Below, in pieces: positions 6,072 through 10,746 of a stretch of 10,746 nucleotides of DNA (position 1 is the stretch's first letter; each line of letters starts with the position of its first letter). The stretch lies in assembly GCA_026982215.1 (NCBI GenBank), contig JALSHN010000360.1:1-10746 (forward strand), read 5' to 3'. This DNA comes from Gammaproteobacteria bacterium. Its GTDB lineage: Bacteria > Pseudomonadota > Gammaproteobacteria > S012-40. Both the position numbers and the translations under genes were made by a program. The notes beneath the pieces are model-generated. The model was given only the letters and a program-made list of their open reading frames with translations. It was not told where the DNA came from and did no database searches.

Positions 6072-7486
6072 AACCCTGTCTGTCGATCATCGCCACGGTG
6101 CTGTTCCTCCTCCCTCCGGCCCAGGCCCAAGAAATCAGCCTGGAGTGGCGCGAGATGATCCAGCGGGTGGTGAACGACCAGCCCAGTCTGGAGGCGGCCC
6201 GACTGCAGGCGGAACGGGCGCGGCTGGAGTTTCGCCGCCTCGAGGCCTCCTTGGGGTGGGTGCTCCAGGGCGGGATGCGCGCCTTGCACGACGTCTCGTT
6301 CATCGGCACCCCCTCCGACACCATTCAGGCCCAGACTGGCCTGCAACGTCGCCAGGCCAACGGCATCACCTGGGGCATGAACGGCAGCTACACCTATCAG
6401 AACGACACCATCGTCTTCTCCCCCGCCCTGCCCAACCCCTATCACTACTTCACCTGGGACCTCAACGCCCGCATCCCTTTGGGTCAGGGACGCGGCAACC
6501 CCGACTACCATCTGGGACGACGCCAGGCCCAGGCGGCCGAGGCCGCAGCCCGCGCCGAACGCGATGCCCAACGCGACGCCCTCGCTGCCCAGGCCATCGA
6601 CCTCTACTTCGCCGCCGCCTTCACCCGCGAACGCATCCTCAACGCCAAGACCAGCATCGAATTCAGCGAACGCACCCGGGCCTACATCCTCGACAACATG
6701 GAACTGGGGCTGTTCGAAGACAAGGACCGGCTGCAGATCGAGGCGCAGCTGGCCGGGCTGCGGGCACAACACCGCGCCTTGGAAACCGCCTGGGTGGAAC
6801 AACGCACTGCCCTCAACCAACTCATGAACCGCCCGTGGGATCATCCCCTGCTGCCGCGGATCAGCCTCAGTGACGCCCCGCTGCCCCCGCTGGAGGCCTT
6901 GGTGACCCGCGCACTGGAGTACGACCCGACCCTGCGGGGACTGCATGCCCGCCTCATCCAAGTGGATGCCGCCATCGAGAGGGCCCGCGACCGACGACGC
7001 GACACCCTCGACCTCAGCCTCATGGCCGGACTGCGGGGCAAAGGCGGGCCAGCGCAGATCGGCCAGGTGGCCAGCAACGACCCTGCCGTGGCCGTGGGGC
7101 TGGAATACCGCCGCGCCCTGGACAAATCCGGTGCCGACGCCGAGCTGGCCCAGGCCCGCATCGACCGCCAGGTGATCCAACAGCAGATGGCCGCCCGGGA
7201 ACGCGCCCTGCGCTACCGCATCGCCAATCTACGCGCCCAGATCCTCACCCACCACCAGGCCATCGAGGGCTTCCGCGAACAACTGCAACGGGAGGAACGA
7301 CGCCTCACCGAGGCCGAGAGCCGTTTCCGCGACGGGCGCTCCACCACCGTGGAGCTGGTGCAGTTCGAAAGCGAGCTCAACCGGACTCAACTCGCCGTGC
7401 TCCAGCAACAGATCGAAGCCGCCCGCAAGCAGGCCCAACTGACCCTGGTCACCGGTGAACTCTGGCCCCGGGAGGAACACCCATGA
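6068..7486 (+). CDS. TolC/OprM-like outer membrane efflux protein
   Basis: A 472-residue protein of the outer membrane factor family, which forms trimeric beta-barrel and alpha-helical tunnels for drug or metabolite export. Residues 1-20 are a signal peptide with a signal peptidase I site AQA|QE; C4 is too early for a lipoprotein. Two repeats of long helices rich in Ala, Arg, Gln and Glu follow (about 30-55 with 150-245, and 285-330 with 355-465), each interrupted by a strand region with beta-barrel character (about 65-140 and 330-360). The motif RFRDGRSTTVELVQFESELN near residues 419-438 is typical of the second repeat. A perfect AAGGAGG (6057-6063) lies four bases before the ATG. The start overlaps the tetR stop and the stop overlaps the RND start, both as ATGA. 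The closest functional class cannot be told by eye. Confidence 0.9.
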   Translation: MKPCLSIIATVLFLLPPAQAQEISLEWREMIQRVVNDQPSLEAARLQAERARLEFRRLEASLGWVLQGGMRALHDVSFIGTPSDTIQAQTGLQRRQANGITWGMNGSYTYQNDTIVFSPALPNPYHYFTWDLNARIPLGQGRGNPDYHLGRRQAQAAEAAARAERDAQRDALAAQAIDLYFAAAFTRERILNAKTSIEFSERTRAYILDNMELGLFEDKDRLQIEAQLAGLRAQHRALETAWVEQRTALNQLMNRPWDHPLLPRISLSDAPLPPLEALVTRALEYDPTLRGLHARLIQVDAAIERARDRRRDTLDLSLMAGLRGKGGPAQIGQVASNDPAVAVGLEYRRALDKSGADAELAQARIDRQVIQQQMAARERALRYRIANLRAQILTHHQAIEGFREQLQREERRLTEAESRFRDGRSTTVELVQFESELNRTQLAVLQQQIEAARKQAQLTLVTGELWPREEHP

Positions 7487-10400
7487 AACCCATCATCGCC
7501 TTCCTGGTGAACCGCCCGCTGGTGGTCAACCTCATCTCCGTGCTGCTGCTGGCGCTGGGCATCTATGCCATGGTGGACATCAACCGCGAGGCCTTCCCCA
7601 ACGTCAATCTCGACAAAATCGAGATCTATGTCGCCTACCCCGGTGCCACCCCTCCCGAGATCGAACGGCTGGTGATCATCCCCATCGAACAGGAACTCAA
7701 ATCCATCGACGGCATCGACAGCATGGTCTCGGTGGCCTTCCCCGGTTCGGCACGCATCACCCTCGAGCTGGACCCCGAGTCGGACAAACGCGACCGCATC
7801 GTCTCCGATGTCCAACTGGCGGTGGACCGGGCCGATCTGCCCGAAGACCTTCCCAACGACCCCATCGTCGGTGAGATCGACGGCGCCATGATCCCCATCA
7901 TCCGGCTGGCCGTCGGCGCCCCCCTCACCCCGCTGGAGCTCAAACGCCTGGGAGACCGCCTGGAAGACGACCTGCTGGCCCTTCCCGGGGTGGCCAAGGT
8001 CGTCATCCAAGGCAACCGCAAGGCCCAGATCCGGGTGGTCCTGGATCCCGAGGCCCTCAAACGCCACCGCATTCCGGTGGGACGGGTGGCCGAGCTGCTG
8101 GCCAAATGGAACGTCGATCTCCCCGCCGGCGACCTGGACACCCCCGAAGGCCAGAAATCGGTGCGCATCAAAGGGGAATTCACCGGCCCGGGCGACGTGG
8201 GCGAGCTGGTACTGCGCACCAACGATCGCGGCCGCAGCATCCGCCTCAAAGACGTCGCCCACATCAGCGAAGACCTGGAAGAGGCCCGAGTCTACTACGA
8301 CATCGACCAGAAACCCGCCCTCTCCATCCTGGTACTGAAAAAACCCGAGGCCGACATCATCGACACCGTCGACCGGGTCCGCGCCTACCTCGACACCCTG
8401 CCCGAACGCTACGGCGAGGCCATCGAAGTCCAGACCTTCCAGGACTTCTCCCGTTTCGCCCGCCTGCGCCTGGGCGTCCTCACCAACAACGGCCTCGTCG
8501 GCCTGGGGCTGGTGTTCCTCTCCCTGATCCTGTTCCTGCGCCCCTCGGTGGCCCTCACCACCACCTGGGGGCTACCCATCGTCTTCCTCACCGGCCTCTA
8601 CGCCCTCTACCTCTCCGGCATCACCCTCAACCTCATCTCCATGCTCGGCTTCATCATCGTGCTAGGCATGCTGGTGGACGACGCCATCATCGTCGGCGAG
8701 AACATCACCTACCACATGGAACGCGGCATGCCCCCCAACCAGGCCGCCGTCACCGGAGCGGTGGAACTCATCGGCCCGGTGACCGCCACCGTGCTCACCA
8801 CCATCGTCGCCTTCATCCCCATGCTGTTCATGAGCGGCATCATCGGCAAATTCATCGTCGCCATCCCCATCGTCGTCATCTCCCTGCTGTTCTTCTCCTG
8901 GCTGGAATCCTTTCTCATCCTCCCCAGCCACGTAGCCCACGTCACCAACCCGCGCGCCCATCCCAAGGAACGCGCGCTGATGCGGCTGCTGGAAAACCTC
9001 TACGCCGTCGTCCTCCGTTGGGCACTGAAACTGCGCTGGCTCACCGTCGCCCTCTCCCTGCTGGCCCTGGCGGGCAGCCTGGTCCTGGCCAAAAAGAGCG
9101 ACTTCGAACTCTTCCCCGCCGTCGGCGTGGACCAATACGTCATCCGCGTCACCGCCCCCGCCGGCACCAGCCTGGAACAAATGCGCGACTACCTCAAAGG
9201 CATCGACCAGGCCCTGCGGGAACGCATCGACACCGACAACCTGGAGGCCACCCTGCTCACCTCCGGGCGCATGGCCCTGGACGAGGGCGACCCCTTGATG
9301 CAACTGGGCAGCCGCTTCGGGCAGGTACGGGTGCTCTACACCCCCGCGGTACTCCGCCCCGAGCACGACGCCATGGACGACATGCACCGCCTGGCCCGGG
9401 AACTCCCGCCGCTGTTCCCCGAGTTGATTCTCGCCTTCACCGAAGTCAAACCCGGCCCTCCAACCGGCCGTCCGCTGGAGGCCCACCTCTCCGCCGACGA
9501 CCCCAAAGACGCCGAGGCCGGCGCCCACCGGCTGATGGACTACCTGCGCACCATCGACGGCGTGGTCTCCATCGAAAGCGGCATGGTCCCCGGCGACCCC
9601 GAACTCCACGTCATCCTCGACCGTGCCCTGGCCGCCTATGCCCGGGTGGACCTGACCACCGTCGCCAGCCACGTGCGCGCCGCGGTGGACGGACTCACCG
9701 TCACCCACATCCGCCGCGGCAGCGAAGAGATCGACGTGGTGGTCACCCTACCCAAACCCGAGGGCGACCAGAGCCGGGTACTGGACGAGCTGGAGATCCC
9801 CAACGAACGCGGCGCCCTGGTCCCCCTGGCCAAGATCGCCCGGGTGGTGGAAGAACCCGGCTACACCACCATCCGTCACCAGGAAGGCTTCCGGGTGATC
9901 AACGTCACCGCCAACATCGACGCCCAGCGCATCACCTCCGCCCGCCTCAACGCCCTGGTGCGCGACAACGAGACCGAATGGCTGGGCGATCTCGCCGGCA
10001 AGGTGCGGGTGAGCTACGGCGGCGAAGAGGAAAAGAACCAGGAATCGGTGCGCGACCTGGCCTTCTCCTTCCTCTTCGCCCTCATGGCCATCTTTTTCAT
10101 CCTCGCGGTGCAGTTCAACAACCTCAGCTACCCCTTCATCGTCATGCTGGCCATCCCCTTCGGCACCATCGGCATCGTCGTCAGCTTCTACCTCCACGAC
10201 CTCTTCTGGCAGCACACCCCCCTGTCCTTCCTCGCCATGCTCGGTCTCATCGCTCTCACCGGCGTGGTGGTCAACAGCGCCCTGGTACTGCTGGTCTTCG
10301 TCCAACGCGCCATCCAAGACGGCATGCCCCCCCTGGAGGCCCTGATGCTCGCCGGGCGCCGGCGGCTGCGCGCGGTGCTGCTCACCGCCATCACCACCGT

Positions 10401-10632
10401 GGTCGGCCTGCTCCCCACCGCCTACGGCTGGGGCGGCTACGACCCCTTCGTCGCCCCCATGGCCCTGGCCCTGGCCTCCGGCCTCGCCTTCGCCACCGTC
10501 ATCACCCTGATCACCATCCCCGCCTTCTTCGCCGTTGGCGTCGACATCAAGCACGCCGGCCGCTGGCTGTGGCACGGCATCAAAAAGCCGCGCCCCGACC
10601 TCAAACATCACGACGACGCGAGAGGGGCGTGA
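7483..10632 (+). CDS. RND efflux transporter permease (AcrB/HAE1-like)
   Basis: A 1049-residue inner-membrane pump of the resistance-nodulation-division superfamily, which drives export by proton antiport. The layout is standard: TM1 near residues 10-32, a large periplasmic loop, TM2-TM6 near 335-480, TM7 near 517-537, a second loop, and TM8-TM12 near 861-1025. The TM4 proton-relay pair is present as D399-D400 in GMLVDDAIIVGEN. The TM10 lysine of AcrB (K940) is replaced: the matching stretch reads TGVVVNSALVLLVF with N931. This GVVVN form is known from a subset of RND pumps. The length matches AcrB-type pumps. The start overlaps the outer-membrane factor stop (ATGA) behind a GGGAGGAA ribosome binding site. 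No adaptor gene lies between or beside them. Substrate unknown; a heavy-metal (CusA-like) pump is less likely because I see no methionine-rich transport motif. Confidence 0.93.
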   Translation: MKPIIAFLVNRPLVVNLISVLLLALGIYAMVDINREAFPNVNLDKIEIYVAYPGATPPEIERLVIIPIEQELKSIDGIDSMVSVAFPGSARITLELDPESDKRDRIVSDVQLAVDRADLPEDLPNDPIVGEIDGAMIPIIRLAVGAPLTPLELKRLGDRLEDDLLALPGVAKVVIQGNRKAQIRVVLDPEALKRHRIPVGRVAELLAKWNVDLPAGDLDTPEGQKSVRIKGEFTGPGDVGELVLRTNDRGRSIRLKDVAHISEDLEEARVYYDIDQKPALSILVLKKPEADIIDTVDRVRAYLDTLPERYGEAIEVQTFQDFSRFARLRLGVLTNNGLVGLGLVFLSLILFLRPSVALTTTWGLPIVFLTGLYALYLSGITLNLISMLGFIIVLGMLVDDAIIVGENITYHMERGMPPNQAAVTGAVELIGPVTATVLTTIVAFIPMLFMSGIIGKFIVAIPIVVISLLFFSWLESFLILPSHVAHVTNPRAHPKERALMRLLENLYAVVLRWALKLRWLTVALSLLALAGSLVLAKKSDFELFPAVGVDQYVIRVTAPAGTSLEQMRDYLKGIDQALRERIDTDNLEATLLTSGRMALDEGDPLMQLGSRFGQVRVLYTPAVLRPEHDAMDDMHRLARELPPLFPELILAFTEVKPGPPTGRPLEAHLSADDPKDAEAGAHRLMDYLRTIDGVVSIESGMVPGDPELHVILDRALAAYARVDLTTVASHVRAAVDGLTVTHIRRGSEEIDVVVTLPKPEGDQSRVLDELEIPNERGALVPLAKIARVVEEPGYTTIRHQEGFRVINVTANIDAQRITSARLNALVRDNETEWLGDLAGKVRVSYGGEEEKNQESVRDLAFSFLFALMAIFFILAVQFNNLSYPFIVMLAIPFGTIGIVVSFYLHDLFWQHTPLSFLAMLGLIALTGVVVNSALVLLVFVQRAIQDGMPPLEALMLAGRRRLRAVLLTAITTVVGLLPTAYGWGGYDPFVAPMALALASGLAFATVITLITIPAFFAVGVDIKHAGRWLWHGIKKPRPDLKHHDDARGA

Positions 10633-10746
10633 CCTGCGCCTCCTCCCCCTCCTCCAACCAACGCGCCACCGGCAACATCGCCGCCTCCCGCGCCCCCTGC
10701 TGCACATCCTGCAACAGCCGCCACACCGGCCCCGGCAGACGCAAGC
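10601..10746 (-). CDS. 3' end of an unidentified convergent gene (5' part outside window)
   Basis: An open minus-strand frame enters from the right edge and ends at the TGA at 10603-10601. The 48 visible codons end in LPVARWLEEGEEAQ, then VTPLSRRRDV. In the region beyond the RND stop nearly every codon ends in G or C, as expected of a real gene in this DNA, while the other minus-strand frames give low-complexity Gly/Ala or Cys/Arg-rich products. If real, its last 32 bases overlap the end of the RND gene tail to tail. I do not recognise the family from so short a fragment. Confidence 0.5.
   Translation of the reverse strand, partial: LRLPGPVWRLLQDVQQGAREAAMLPVARWLEEGEEAQVTPLSRRRDV

Noticed and set aside
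5813..7180. Minus-strand ORF of 455 codons opposite tetR and the outer-membrane factor gene
   Set aside because: It lies antisense to two well-supported genes, has no recognisable motif and a Gly/Ala/Val/His-biased composition.
8662..9708. Minus-strand ORF of 348 codons opposite the RND gene
   Set aside because: It is a shadow of the RND codon bias: very rich in Gly, Asp, Val and His, with no domain and no ribosome binding site that I trust.

Overview
The window is high-GC bacterial DNA with dense, operon-style coding and strong G/C bias at third codon positions. Gene content suggests a gammaproteobacterial sulfur oxidiser, for example of the Chromatiales or Ectothiorhodospiraceae type. This taxonomic guess rests on the soe cluster and base composition only; no rRNA or other marker is present.

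Layout. (1) Positions 1-4250, minus strand: an operon soeA-soeB-soeC encoding a cytoplasm-facing, membrane-bound molybdoenzyme of the DMSO-reductase family, best matched to the sulfite-oxidising SoeABC complex. soeC runs off the left edge. (2) Positions 4251-4503: a divergent intergenic region with several short repeats and a possible 11-codon leader ORF. (3) Positions 4504-4863, plus strand: a small exported protein of unknown function. Its stop lies one base from the stop of (4), a convergent DUF2452 protein gene (4865-5287, minus). (5) Positions 5288-5429: a regulatory region with a near-consensus promoter overlapped by a 42-bp palindrome with perfect 20-bp arms. (6) Positions 5430-10632, plus strand: a three-gene operon of a TetR-family regulator, a TolC-like outer-membrane factor and an RND pump, joined by ATGA stop/start overlaps. 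(7) Positions 10601-10746, minus strand: the 3' end of an unidentified convergent gene overlapping the end of the RND gene.

How the genes work together. SoeA (Mo/bis-MGD and FeS), SoeB (four FeS clusters) and SoeC (membrane anchor) would oxidise sulfite to sulfate in the cytoplasm and pass electrons to the quinone pool. The tetR-OMF-RND operon looks like a self-repressed efflux pump: the palindrome covers the -10 region, the likely transcription start and the Shine-Dalgarno of tetR. No periplasmic adaptor (HlyD/AcrA-type) gene lies in the operon, so the adaptor must be encoded elsewhere or the pump is unusual. I saw no mobile element, CRISPR array, tRNA or rRNA. I see no strong candidate for a wholly new system; the most notable items are the palindromic operator, the adaptor-less pump operon and the structured soe intergenic region.
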